Source: SIG603 sp963589785
Lineage (GTDB): Bacteria > Bacillota > Clostridia > Oscillospirales > Acutalibacteraceae
Reading direction: 5' to 3'
NCBI GenBank assembly: GCA_963589785.1
Contig: CAVAMJ010000014.1
Coordinates: 1 to 60,644, forward strand
Length of the DNA: 60,644 nt
Part shown: piece by piece, positions 1 to 7,834 of the stretch
Position numbering within the stretch: the first letter of the stretch is position 1
How the letters are laid out: each line of letters opens with the position of its first letter
Program-made: the position numbers and the translations under genes
Notes under the pieces: model-generated
The model's input: the letters and a program-made list of their open reading frames with translations, nothing else
What the model was told of the DNA's origin: nothing
Database searches by the model: none

Positions 1-61
1 TCGCGCCGACGATACTCGGCTGGCAACGGCCCGGGACAATAGGTTTTTGCCAACACCAAAG

Positions 62-90
62 CAGTCAACCAATAGGTTGGCTGTTTTTTT
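62..90 (+). terminator. Rho-independent terminator at left edge
   Basis: A 9-bp stem (62-70 with 75-83, one G-U pair) closes an AATA loop and is followed by seven T residues. It would end a plus-strand transcript entering from the left. The first 61 bases are GC-richer than what follows and hold no recognisable gene; one frame stops at 40-42, so this may be the last codons of a truncated gene. Confidence 0.75.
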
Positions 91-112
91 GTTTTTAACT
101 GAATGTACGAAA

Positions 113-155
113 AAATCTCCGATAAGCTTAATGCCTGTCGGAGATTTATTTTTTA
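113..155. terminator. Bidirectional terminator after the carboxylate transporter
   Basis: A perfect 10-bp inverted repeat (113-122 with 138-147) is flanked by A-rich sequence on the left and a T-rich run on the right. It can therefore terminate in both directions. On the minus strand it lies about 80 bases after the transporter stop codon. Confidence 0.75.
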
Positions 156-226
156 TGATATTAATTTTGTTTATTTCTCACAGAGAAATAATGGGCTTTG
201 TGTATTGTAAGCATTGCAAAATATTC

Positions 227-1546
227 TTATGCCCAGAATGAGAATAAAAAGCTTGCAACGATCAATACGATTCCGCCACCTAAACGGCTGGAAAGCTGAG
301 CATATGCCATAAGTTCCATACGTTTTGATGCTCCTAATACTGCAACGTCTCCGTTTCCGCCTCTGTTTGCCATGCAAAGACCTGCTGTAATTGCTGAATC
401 GATCGGATAAAATCCGACTAACCATCCTACCAAAGCGGATCCTACAATAGCTCCGAGAACAATCAAAAGTGCGATTACTACGTTGGATACAGTGCAGGAA
501 TTTACCAGTTCTGCTATATCAAAGTCAAAACCAAGTCCTGCCATCATAACTACAGCAAAGGCTGTATTAAAGAATTTCTGAAGCTTTTTTGCTCCTGCAC
601 GGATATTCTTGGGAATTACACCGGTAGCCGCTAAGATTACCACAAATAAGATCATGTAAGCATATTCATGAATCGGTGCTCCGAAAATTTCCGGTAAAAT
701 CTTTGAAGAAAACAGCTGTCCTACTGCATAGGCTCCAAAAATTACCATGATAGCTCCGCACATATCTGCAAATGTCGGTTCTACTTCTTCTTTATCGGCA
801 ACATCAAATTTGCTTTTTCTAAGAAGGGATTTCTTGTCACCGGTGAGCCCCGGAACCTTATCTCCCAACGCATTCAAAAGAGCCGCTGCCACAATTGACA
901 TAATGTTAGCAATGGTCAGGATAATAATGGCAAATGCATAATAAGTAACTGCGGAATCTCCGGTAACTTTCTCATAGATTTCTGACATTGGTACCGCACC
1001 GGCACCATTACCGCCACCCATGATTGGCAGTACATATTTGATAATAACTGTCTTTGGGTCAATTCCGAAGATCAAGCCTCCGATAGCACCAAAGCCCATG
1101 GCTGCCACAAGACCTCCGAGGATCGCCGGGAAATATCCCAAAAAGGATTTTAAAAGAATTTTCTTTTCAAGGGAAAGGACAGATCCGGTGATCAGAACGA
1201 TGATCCAGATCGTCATAAAGCCTACCGTATCACCGCTGATAAATTCATCGATCGGATCTAAATACTGTTCCGGAATCAGCGACAGCTGGCGAATGATTGC
1301 CGTTCCAAAGAATGCCGCAAGCACACCGCCGCCGATGTAGGAATTCCAGATTGGCACGACTTCGCCTAACTCAAAGAAAATAATTCCGTAAGCTACGATT
1401 AAAATCATTATGCTTGCAAAATCTGTTGCCAAGGCTCCGCAACAAGCCGCGGCAATTACTACTGCACACCCGAAAATGGTAATATACCAGGGTGCACCAT
1501 AGAGTTTGATGTCCATGAAGGACCTCTTTTTTGCCTTTTCACTCAT
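227..1546 (-). CDS. 2-hydroxycarboxylate transporter family protein (CitS/MaeN/CimH type)
   Basis: This is a 439-residue, very hydrophobic inner-membrane carrier. Family knowledge: 2HCT proteins are sodium- or proton-coupled symporters or precursor/product exchangers for citrate, malate, lactate and related acids. They have two inverted halves, each with a GGxG re-entrant loop. Both loops are visible here: GGGNGAGAVPMSEIY near residue 180 and ANRGGNGDVAVLGAS near residue 400. Length matches the usual 430-450. The substrate cannot be told from sequence alone. It is a single-gene unit with an AGGAG-type site before the ATG and a hairpin terminator downstream. No citrate lyase or malic enzyme gene is next to it. 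Its codon use and the remnants beside it differ from the arg operon, so recent acquisition or a rearrangement junction is possible. Confidence 0.9.
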   Translation of the reverse strand: MSEKAKKRSFMDIKLYGAPWYITIFGCAVVIAAACCGALATDFASIMILIVAYGIIFFELGEVVPIWNSYIGGGVLAAFFGTAIIRQLSLIPEQYLDPIDEFISGDTVGFMTIWIIVLITGSVLSLEKKILLKSFLGYFPAILGGLVAAMGFGAIGGLIFGIDPKTVIIKYVLPIMGGGNGAGAVPMSEIYEKVTGDSAVTYYAFAIIILTIANIMSIVAAALLNALGDKVPGLTGDKKSLLRKSKFDVADKEEVEPTFADMCGAIMVIFGAYAVGQLFSSKILPEIFGAPIHEYAYMILFVVILAATGVIPKNIRAGAKKLQKFFNTAFAVVMMAGLGFDFDIAELVNSCTVSNVVIALLIVLGAIVGSALVGWLVGFYPIDSAITAGLCMANRGGNGDVAVLGASKRMELMAYAQLSSRLGGGIVLIVASFLFSFWA

Positions 1547-1636
1547 AATCTTTTACTCCTTTAATACACAGCATTTAATGCTTTGTTTTGTTAGGAATAG
1601 TATACGATAATTTTCGGTCAATCTTACATTTCCGAT

Positions 1637-1662
1637 TGGAATGTGTATTCATTCCATACACA
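1637..1662. promoter_or_regulatory. Overlapping inverted repeats upstream of the carboxylate transporter
   Basis: Two overlapping dyads sit about 90-115 bases before the transporter start: TGGAATG/CATTCCA (1637-1643, 1650-1656) and TGTGTAT/ATACACA (1642-1648, 1656-1662). Arms of 7 bp with 6-7 bp spacers are typical of dimeric regulator sites. No regulator gene is present in the window. Operator function is inferred. Confidence 0.4.
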
Positions 1663-1720
1663 AATATCGTTTTGTGAAATATTACATGTTTTTATAAAAA
1701 TATAATTTAGGAGATAACAT

Positions 1721-1762
1721 ATGGAACAGTTTCGCACAACAAAGAAAATAGCAGAAAAATAG
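1721..1762 (+). pseudogene. Start of a gene, interrupted after 13 codons
   Basis: An ATG preceded by TTAGGAGATAACAT (good ribosome site and spacing) opens a frame reading MEQFRTTKKIAEK, then TAG. Reading through the stop gives another 17 sense codons. This is either a leader-type micro-ORF or the 5' remnant of a divergently transcribed gene whose body is gone. A hairpin plus T-run follows immediately. No family is recognisable from so few residues. Confidence 0.35.
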
Positions 1763-1804
1763 CGCGAAATCGAATTTCTGAAAATTCAATCACGCGCTTT
1801 TTTA
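1761..1804 (+). terminator. Probable terminator after the micro-ORF
   Basis: AGCGCG (1761-1766) pairs with CGCGCT (1793-1798), with AATT/AATT pairing possible inside, and six T residues follow from 1798. The stem overlaps the micro-ORF stop codon, an arrangement also compatible with attenuation. Confidence 0.5.
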
Positions 1805-1837
1805 ATTCGGATATAGTCTCCGCAGTAAGGAGAAACG

Positions 1838-1885
1838 ATGCTTGGAGAGATAGTTACATCTGAAAAATTAGAGAATACAGATTAA
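1838..1885 (+). pseudogene. Second truncated gene start abutting argD
   Basis: AAGGAG at a good distance precedes an ATG. The 15-codon frame (MLGEIVTSEKLENTD) ends on a TAA that overlaps the argD stop codon on the other strand. A good ribosome site with almost no gene behind it suggests a truncated gene whose rest was lost where this segment joins the argD 3' end. It may also be chance. Confidence 0.25.
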
Positions 1886-3051
1886 GAAATGACCTCTTCA
1901 AAGATTTTGAGACCTGCGTCAATCTCATCGTAGGAAATGTTAAGCGGAGGGAGGAAACGGCAGACATCGCCCTTTGCAGTCAAGATGAGCAGTCCTTTTT
2001 CGATGCATTTTTCCATGATGGTGTGAGCATCCATGCCGTTATTTACCTTGATGCCGAGGATAAGACCCATGCCGCGAGTGTAGCTGACATTCTTCATCTG
2101 AGAGAGCTTGTCGGCGAAATATTCGCCCTTACGTCTGACGGATGCGAGGAATTTTTCATCAGCAACAGTCTTTACGATTTCTACGCCGCCGGCGCAAACA
2201 ACGGGGTTTCCGCCGAAAGTTGAGCCGTTGTCGCTTGGGACGAAGACATCCTTGTACTTTTCGCTTACAAGGCATGCACCGATCGGAAGTCCGCCGGCAA
2301 GACCCTTTGCGCTTGTTGTGACATCGGGGAGAATATCGGCGCCCTGATACGAATAGAAGTAGCCTGTTCTGCCGACACCTGTCTGAACCTCATCCATAAT
2401 CATGAGGATACCCTTGTCGTCACAGAGCTTTCTTACAGCCTTGAGGTACTCTGTATCCATGGGGATAACTCCGCCCTCGCCCTGAACGCCCTCGAGCATG
2501 ATAGCGCAGACATCGTCTGTCACAGCGTCTTCGAGTGCTTTTATATCGTTTGCACCGACATAGATGAAGCCTTCGGTGAGCGGTAAAAAGGTCTTGTGGA
2601 ATACATCCTGACCTGTTGCGGCAAGAGTTGTGAGAGTTCTGCCGTGGAAGGAGTTAACAAGAGTGATAATCTTGTAAGCGCCCTTGGCACTGCCAACCTT
2701 ACGTGCAACCTTGATTGCACACTCGTTAGCCTCTGCGCCTGAGTTGCAGAAGAATACTCTTGACATTCCCGCAGCCTTGCAGAGCTTTTCGGCAAGCTCG
2801 GTGCAGTTGTCGTTTATGTAGTAATTGCAGACATGCTGAACATTGGAAAGCTGAGCCGTAACAGCCTGAACCCAGTTATCGGGGCAGTAGCCGAGAACGT
2901 TAACTCCGATGCCCGCAGTGAAATCTATGTATTTTTTGCCGTCATAATCCTCGGCAATGACGCCCTTGCCGCTCTTTATGGCAACGGGAGCACGACCGTA
3001 GGCATGAAGAAGATATTCATCGTCCTTAGCCTTTAAGTTATCGTATATCAT
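1882..3051 (-). CDS. argD: Acetylornithine aminotransferase
   Basis: ArgD is a cytosolic PLP enzyme that moves an amino group from glutamate to N-acetylglutamate semialdehyde, giving N-acetylornithine. Its 389 residues fit the family. Visible features are the cofactor phosphate-binding FCNSGAEANECAIK near residue 101, the MDEVQTGVGRTG region with the PLP-contacting Asp, and the Schiff-base lysine in SAKGLAGGLPIGA near residue 245. It is the last gene of the argGHCJBD operon, 47 bases after argB. Some ArgD proteins also act on succinyldiaminopimelate, but the arginine context makes the acetylornithine role the best call. No clear terminator follows its stop codon, which is where foreign-looking sequence begins. 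Confidence 0.95.
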   Translation of the reverse strand: MIYDNLKAKDDEYLLHAYGRAPVAIKSGKGVIAEDYDGKKYIDFTAGIGVNVLGYCPDNWVQAVTAQLSNVQHVCNYYINDNCTELAEKLCKAAGMSRVFFCNSGAEANECAIKVARKVGSAKGAYKIITLVNSFHGRTLTTLAATGQDVFHKTFLPLTEGFIYVGANDIKALEDAVTDDVCAIMLEGVQGEGGVIPMDTEYLKAVRKLCDDKGILMIMDEVQTGVGRTGYFYSYQGADILPDVTTSAKGLAGGLPIGACLVSEKYKDVFVPSDNGSTFGGNPVVCAGGVEIVKTVADEKFLASVRRKGEYFADKLSQMKNVSYTRGMGLILGIKVNNGMDAHTIMEKCIEKGLLILTAKGDVCRFLPPLNISYDEIDAGLKIFEEVIS

Positions 3052-3098
3052 TTTTAAGTCCTTTCATCTGACATAAATCAGAGACTAATGAGTTTTTA

Positions 3099-3956
3099 TT
3101 AATAGAACATTGTGCCGATACCTTCATCGGTGAAGAGCTCGATAAGAATGGAGTGCGGCTCTCTGCCGTCAATGATATGTGCACGGTGAACTCCGCCTCG
3201 AACAGCGTCTACACAGCAGTTGATTTTCGGAATCATGCCGCCTGAGATGATGCCTTCTTTCTTGAGCTTGGCAACGTCTGCGATTTTGACAACGGGAATG
3301 AGTGTGTTCTCATCGTCCTTGTCTCTTAGAAGTCCTCTTATATCGGTCATGAGGATTAACTTGCTTGCGCCGACCTTCTCAGCGATTTTTGCGGCGGCAA
3401 CATCAGCGTTGATGTTGAACATCTCGCCGTGGTAGCCTGTTGCGATAGTAGAAACAACGGGGATATATCCCATGTCGGCATTTATCTTGAGAATATCGGT
3501 GTTGACCTCTCTAATCTCACCGACAAAGCCTAAATCATCGGAAAGCTTGTCTGCCTTGAGAAGAGATCCGTCTGTTCCGCAAAGTCCGATTGCCTTTCCG
3601 CCGTTGGACTCGATGAGCTGAACGAGGTCTTTGTTTACCTTGCCCGCAAGAACCTGCTGAACTATGTCCATGGTTTCCTGGTCGGTGTATCTCATTCCGT
3701 TGACGAATTTAGATTCCTTGTTGATCTTCTTGAGCATGGAGTTAATCTCGGGACCGCCGCCGTGAACCAAAATTACATTGATTCCGACTGTCTGCATGAG
3801 GATGATATCCTTGATGACAGCGTCCTTGAGTTCCTCGTTAATCATGGCATTTCCGCCGTATTTTACAACGATGGTTTCGCCTGTATATTTTTTGATGTAG
3901 GGAAGAGCCTGAACTAAAATATGAGCTCTGTCCGAATTTGTGATGCTTGAATTCAT
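3099..3956 (-). CDS. argB: Acetylglutamate kinase
   Basis: ArgB phosphorylates N-acetylglutamate with ATP, the second step of arginine synthesis. The 285-residue sequence is an amino acid kinase fold. VVKYGGNAM near residue 28 is the phosphate-binding lysine loop, VHGGGPEIN near residue 65 is the glycine loop, and ISGGMIPKI near the C-terminus is the conserved nucleotide/substrate segment. Family knowledge: forms with an added N-terminal helix are often arginine feedback-inhibited hexamers. The roughly 25 residues before the kinase core make inhibition plausible here but do not prove it. It lies 18 bases after argJ, so it is co-transcribed. Confidence 0.95.
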   Translation of the reverse strand: MNSSITNSDRAHILVQALPYIKKYTGETIVVKYGGNAMINEELKDAVIKDIILMQTVGINVILVHGGGPEINSMLKKINKESKFVNGMRYTDQETMDIVQQVLAGKVNKDLVQLIESNGGKAIGLCGTDGSLLKADKLSDDLGFVGEIREVNTDILKINADMGYIPVVSTIATGYHGEMFNINADVAAAKIAEKVGASKLILMTDIRGLLRDKDDENTLIPVVKIADVAKLKKEGIISGGMIPKINCCVDAVRGGVHRAHIIDGREPHSILIELFTDEGIGTMFY

Positions 3957-3974
3957 TTTTACCCTCGCCGATTT

Positions 3975-5198
3975 TTAGCTTCTGTATTCTCCGTTTATCT
4001 TGACGTAATCGTATGTGAGGTCACAGCCGAATGCTGTTGCCTCCTCAGTTCCCTCGTGCATATCGACATAAACGGTGACTTCGTCCTCTTTCATAATCTT
4101 GAGTGCGTAGTCCTCGTCAAAGTCAAGCGGCACGCCGTGGTCGAATACCTCAAGTCTGCCCGCCTTGCTCTCGTAGAAGAGCTCGACATCCTCCTGGTCA
4201 AACTGAGCGCCCGAATATCCCATAGCGCAGAGGAATCTGCCGAAGTTTGCGTCACAGCCGAAAATAGCCGCTTTGGAGAGGTTGGAGCCGACTATGCTTC
4301 TTGCAAGAGTTCTTGCGTCGTCTTTTGTTTTGGCATTCACGACATGAGCCTCGAAAAGCTTTGTTGCGCCCTCGCCGTCACTTGCCATTCTTCTTGCAAG
4401 ATAGCGGCATACGGTGAAGAGTGCCTCGTAGAATTTATCGTAGCTTTCGCCCTCGGAAACAATCTCCTCATTCTCTGCCAAGCTGTTAGCCATGAAAAGA
4501 AGGGTGTCGTTAGTTGAGGTGTCGCCGTCAACGGTAATCATATTGAATGTGTCCTTGATGACAGCGGAAAGAGCCTTCTGAGCCATTTCTTTGCTGATGG
4601 CAACGTCACTTGTGAGGAAGCCGAGCATGGTGCACATATTCGGGTGAATCATTCCAGAGCCCTTGCTCATGCCGCCCAGGGTGACCTTTTTGCCGTCAAG
4701 CTCGAATGTTACGGCATATTCCTTGTTGACGGTATCTGTTGTCATGATTGCGTGAGAAGCGGCTGTTCCGGACTCGATTGAACTGTCGAGAGTTTTTGAC
4801 ATCATGTTAACGCCGTTCACAAGCTTATCCACGGGGAGCTGCATACCGATAACTCCTGTTGAAGCAACAGCAACGGAGGAATAGGGAACACCCAGAGCAC
4901 TCTCGACTGCCTTTGCGGTAGCTTCGCATGCATCGAAGCCCTCTTTACCAGTACAAGCGTTTGCGATACCTGAGTTTACGACTACGGCATGCATGGGCTC
5001 GCCTGATTTTACTATCTGCATATCCCACTGAACGCAAGCCGCCTTAACAACGTTAGAAGTGAATGTTCCGGCGCTTACGCAAGGTTTTTCGGAATAAACC
5101 ATAGCCATGTCGGTTCTGCCGACATATTTTATATTTGCCTCACAGCTTGAAGCCGAGAAGCCTGTTGCGGCTGTTACGCCGCCCTTGATAATTTCCAT
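3975..5198 (-). CDS. argJ: Bifunctional ornithine acetyltransferase / N-acetylglutamate synthase
   Basis: ArgJ transfers acetyl from N-acetylornithine to glutamate, making the pathway cyclic. Bifunctional forms also use acetyl-CoA for the first step. The 407-residue precursor normally cleaves itself before a conserved threonine; here the segment is KGSGMIHPNMCTMLGF, so the expected cut is between Cys and Thr rather than the more common Ala-Thr. An upstream in-frame start at 5273 would add 25 residues and overlap argC by 44 bases. The ATG at 5198 has an AAAGAGAG site and starts the typical MEIIKGGVTAATGF N-terminus, so it is preferred. No argA or argE is seen nearby, consistent with the cyclic route. 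Confidence 0.93.
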   Translation of the reverse strand: MEIIKGGVTAATGFSASSCEANIKYVGRTDMAMVYSEKPCVSAGTFTSNVVKAACVQWDMQIVKSGEPMHAVVVNSGIANACTGKEGFDACEATAKAVESALGVPYSSVAVASTGVIGMQLPVDKLVNGVNMMSKTLDSSIESGTAASHAIMTTDTVNKEYAVTFELDGKKVTLGGMSKGSGMIHPNMCTMLGFLTSDVAISKEMAQKALSAVIKDTFNMITVDGDTSTNDTLLFMANSLAENEEIVSEGESYDKFYEALFTVCRYLARRMASDGEGATKLFEAHVVNAKTKDDARTLARSIVGSNLSKAAIFGCDANFGRFLCAMGYSGAQFDQEDVELFYESKAGRLEVFDHGVPLDFDEDYALKIMKEDEVTVYVDMHEGTEEATAFGCDLTYDYVKINGEYRS

Positions 5199-5229
5199 TT
5201 TATACTCTCTTTCTTTACAGAAAACTAAA

Positions 5230-6270
5230 TCAGAATGCCGGCGGAACAAAATCAAGTCCCGTTTTTTCGTCAAGACCGAAGATGATGTTCATGTTCTGAA
5301 CAGCCTGACCGGCCGCACCCTTGACCATGTTGTCGATTGCGCTGATTGCAATGAAAAGGTGGTTTTCCCAGTCGAAGAAAAGGGAAACGTCACAGAAGTT
5401 TGTGTACTTGATATTGTGAATATCGGCACACTTTCCCTTTGGGAGAAGTCTGACGAAAAATTCGTTGTCGTAAGCCTCGTGATATGCGTTCCAGAACATT
5501 TCTTCTGTTACATTCTCGTTCATCTTTGCATAACAGGTGGCAAGAATACCTCTGTTGACGGGGAGAAGATGAGGAACGAAGGTGACTTTGACGAGCTCGC
5601 CTGTTACCTTGGAGAGAGTCTGATTTATCTCGGGACCATGGCGATGGTTAGCAACCTTGTAGGCATAGAAGCCCTCGTTGAGGTCGGGATAATGATTGCT
5701 CTGAGTCGGCTTTCTGCCGGCACCCGTGACGCCTGACTTGCAGTCGGCTATGATTCCCTCACTGCTGATGAGTCCGGCCTTGAGAGCCGGGACAAGAGCG
5801 AGCGGAACTGCTGTTGTGTAACATCCAGGGTTTGCTACGATTGACTTTCCCTTTATGTACTCTCTGAAAAGCTCCGGAAGACCGTAGACTGCCTTTTCGT
5901 GAAGCTCCTTATCGGTGAAGCTTGGGCCGTACCATTTTTTGTAGACCTCCTCGTCCTTGAGACGGAAGTCTGCGCCGAAATCGATGAATTTCTTTCCTGC
6001 CTTATCGCATTTTGCAGCCAAATCCTGAGAAAGACCGTGCGGAAGAGCGGCGAAAATTACATCACTCTTCTCGACAACCTCATCTTCGCCGACGAGAATG
6101 TTATCGAGTCTTTCACGATAAGCGGGATAAACATCGCTGAGAGCCTGACCCTCGAAGCTGACTGAGCTGACAGCGACAAGCTCAGCTTCGGGATGAGAAT
6201 AGATTATTCTGCAAAGCTCTGCACCTGCGTAGCCGGTAGCACCGACAACGCCAACCTTAATTTTAGCCAT
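5230..6270 (-). CDS. argC: N-acetyl-gamma-glutamyl-phosphate reductase
   Basis: ArgC reduces N-acetylglutamyl phosphate with NADPH to the semialdehyde, the third step of arginine synthesis. The 346 residues start with the dinucleotide loop VGVVGATGYAGAELCRI, and the catalytic cysteine sits in ANPGCYTTAVPLAL near residue 149. HRHGPEINQ carries a conserved catalytic-region His. This is the long type-1 form. It lies between argH (60 bases upstream) and argJ (31 bases downstream), all on the minus strand. Confidence 0.95.
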   Translation of the reverse strand: MAKIKVGVVGATGYAGAELCRIIYSHPEAELVAVSSVSFEGQALSDVYPAYRERLDNILVGEDEVVEKSDVIFAALPHGLSQDLAAKCDKAGKKFIDFGADFRLKDEEVYKKWYGPSFTDKELHEKAVYGLPELFREYIKGKSIVANPGCYTTAVPLALVPALKAGLISSEGIIADCKSGVTGAGRKPTQSNHYPDLNEGFYAYKVANHRHGPEINQTLSKVTGELVKVTFVPHLLPVNRGILATCYAKMNENVTEEMFWNAYHEAYDNEFFVRLLPKGKCADIHNIKYTNFCDVSLFFDWENHLFIAISAIDNMVKGAAGQAVQNMNIIFGLDEKTGLDFVPPAF

Positions 6271-6330
6271 TCTTTTCTCTCCTCTATATCAGTACGAAAA
6301 TATATTGCTTAATTTACTTATCTTTTAAAA

Positions 6331-7707
6331 TCAATCATTCACAAGAGACTTAACTCTCTTTGCCTGAGCTACAACATTGCTCGGAGCGGGTCCGCCGAGA
6401 ACGGTTCTGTCGTTTACGCACTTCTCGAGGTTGATAGCGGTGTAAACGCCGTCGTCAAACTCAGGACAGATCTTCTGGTACTCCTCAAGCGGAAGCTCCT
6501 CGAGGGTGGTGCCCTTTTCGATGCAAAGTGCGACAAGCTCGCCTGTGATTTTGTAAGCGTCTCTGAACGGTACGCCCTTGTTTGCTACGAGGTAATCTGC
6601 GCAGTCGGTAGCGTTGATAAATCCGCCGGCTGCCGCTTTTCTCATGTTTGCCTTGATGACGGTCATTGTCTTGACCATTGGGATGAGCGGAGTGAGGCAA
6701 AGCTTGAGTGTGTCGACTGCATCGAACACAGCCTCCTTATCCTCCTGCATATCCTTGTTGTATGCAAGCGGAAGTCCCTTCATCATGGTGAGAAGTCCCA
6801 TCAAATCGCCGAAAACTCTGCCGCTCTTACCACGAATGAGTTCTGCAAGGTCTGGGTTCTTCTTCTGCGGCATAATGCTTGAGCCTGTTGAGAAAGCGTC
6901 GTCAAGCTCGATGAACTTGAATTCCCATGAGCACCAGAGGACAAGCTCCTCGCAGAAACGGGAGAGGTGAACCATAGTGAGTGATGAAGCGAATGCAAGT
7001 TCTGCGCAGAAATCTCTGTCGGAAACGCCGTCAAGGCTGTTCTGAGTTGGGCCCTTGAAGCCGAGAAGCGATGCGGTGAGCTCTCTGTCGAGCGGATATG
7101 TTGTTCCTGCAAGTGCGCCTGAGCCGAGTGGGCAATAGTCCATTCTGTCCTTTGCGTCCTTGAATCTGTCTATGTCACGAAGGAGCATCTCGCAGTAAGC
7201 GAGAAGGTGGTGACCGAAAGTGACAGGCTGTGCACGCTGCATGTGAGTGTAGCCGGGCATAACGGTGTCGGAATATTCCTCCGCTTTGTCGGCAAGCATG
7301 GAGACAAGCTCCTTAAGCTGAGATACGATTGTGTCAATCTCCGGCTTTAATGTGAGACGAATGTCCAGTGCAACCTGGTCGTTTCTCGATCTTGCGGTGT
7401 GAAGTCTCTTGCCTGTCTGACCGATTCTTGCGGTGAGCTCGCCCTCGATGAAGGTGTGAATATCCTCGGCATCGGGGTCGATAGTGAGGGCGCCGCTGAT
7501 GATGTCCTCTCTTATCTTCTTGAGCTCAGAGACGATTTTCTCGCTTTCAGACTCCTCAATGATTCCCTGCTTTCCGAGCATGGTTGCGTGGGCGATGCTG
7601 CCCTCTATGTCTTCCTTGAACATTCTCGAGTCGAATGCTATCGAGGAATTAAAATCGTTAGTTTCGGGTGCGGCTTCCTTTGAGAAGCGACCTTTCCAAA
7701 GCTTCAT
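6331..7707 (-). CDS. argH: Argininosuccinate lyase
   Basis: ArgH splits argininosuccinate into arginine and fumarate, the last step of the pathway. The 458-residue length is standard. The fumarase/aspartase superfamily signature GSSIMPQKKNPDLAEL is present near residue 278. The N-terminal KLWKGRFSKEAAPETNDFN and the TARSRNDQVA segment are also typical. It lies 127 bases after argG. That gap holds a perfect hairpin, so argH to argD may be partly uncoupled from argG. Confidence 0.96.
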   Translation of the reverse strand: MKLWKGRFSKEAAPETNDFNSSIAFDSRMFKEDIEGSIAHATMLGKQGIIEESESEKIVSELKKIREDIISGALTIDPDAEDIHTFIEGELTARIGQTGKRLHTARSRNDQVALDIRLTLKPEIDTIVSQLKELVSMLADKAEEYSDTVMPGYTHMQRAQPVTFGHHLLAYCEMLLRDIDRFKDAKDRMDYCPLGSGALAGTTYPLDRELTASLLGFKGPTQNSLDGVSDRDFCAELAFASSLTMVHLSRFCEELVLWCSWEFKFIELDDAFSTGSSIMPQKKNPDLAELIRGKSGRVFGDLMGLLTMMKGLPLAYNKDMQEDKEAVFDAVDTLKLCLTPLIPMVKTMTVIKANMRKAAAGGFINATDCADYLVANKGVPFRDAYKITGELVALCIEKGTTLEELPLEEYQKICPEFDDGVYTAINLEKCVNDRTVLGGPAPSNVVAQAKRVKSLVND

Positions 7708-7786
7708 GCGTTTTCTCCTTGCTTCGCCCTTTAAGTGGCGGTAGTAAATAATTTTATTGACTTAATTTTGACAATTATAAAATGAA

Positions 7787-7816
7787 TGACGGGCATACGA
7801 TGAAATATGCCCGTCA
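7787..7816 (-). terminator. Perfect hairpin between argG and argH
   Basis: TGACGGGCATA (7787-7797) pairs perfectly with TATGCCCGTCA (7806-7816) around an 8-base loop. On the minus strand the stem is followed by TTCATTTTAT, a poor U-tract. It may act as a partial terminator, or as a processing or 3'-end stabilising structure that lowers expression of argHCJBD relative to argG. Confidence 0.55.
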
Positions 7817-7834
7817 ATAAGTTCTTCTTAGGAA

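Noticed and set aside
5107..5736. Plus-strand frame of 209 codons opposite argC and argJ
   Set aside because: It lies wholly antisense to two well-supported arginine genes. Codon bias of the real genes leaves the opposite strand open; the translation resembles no family.
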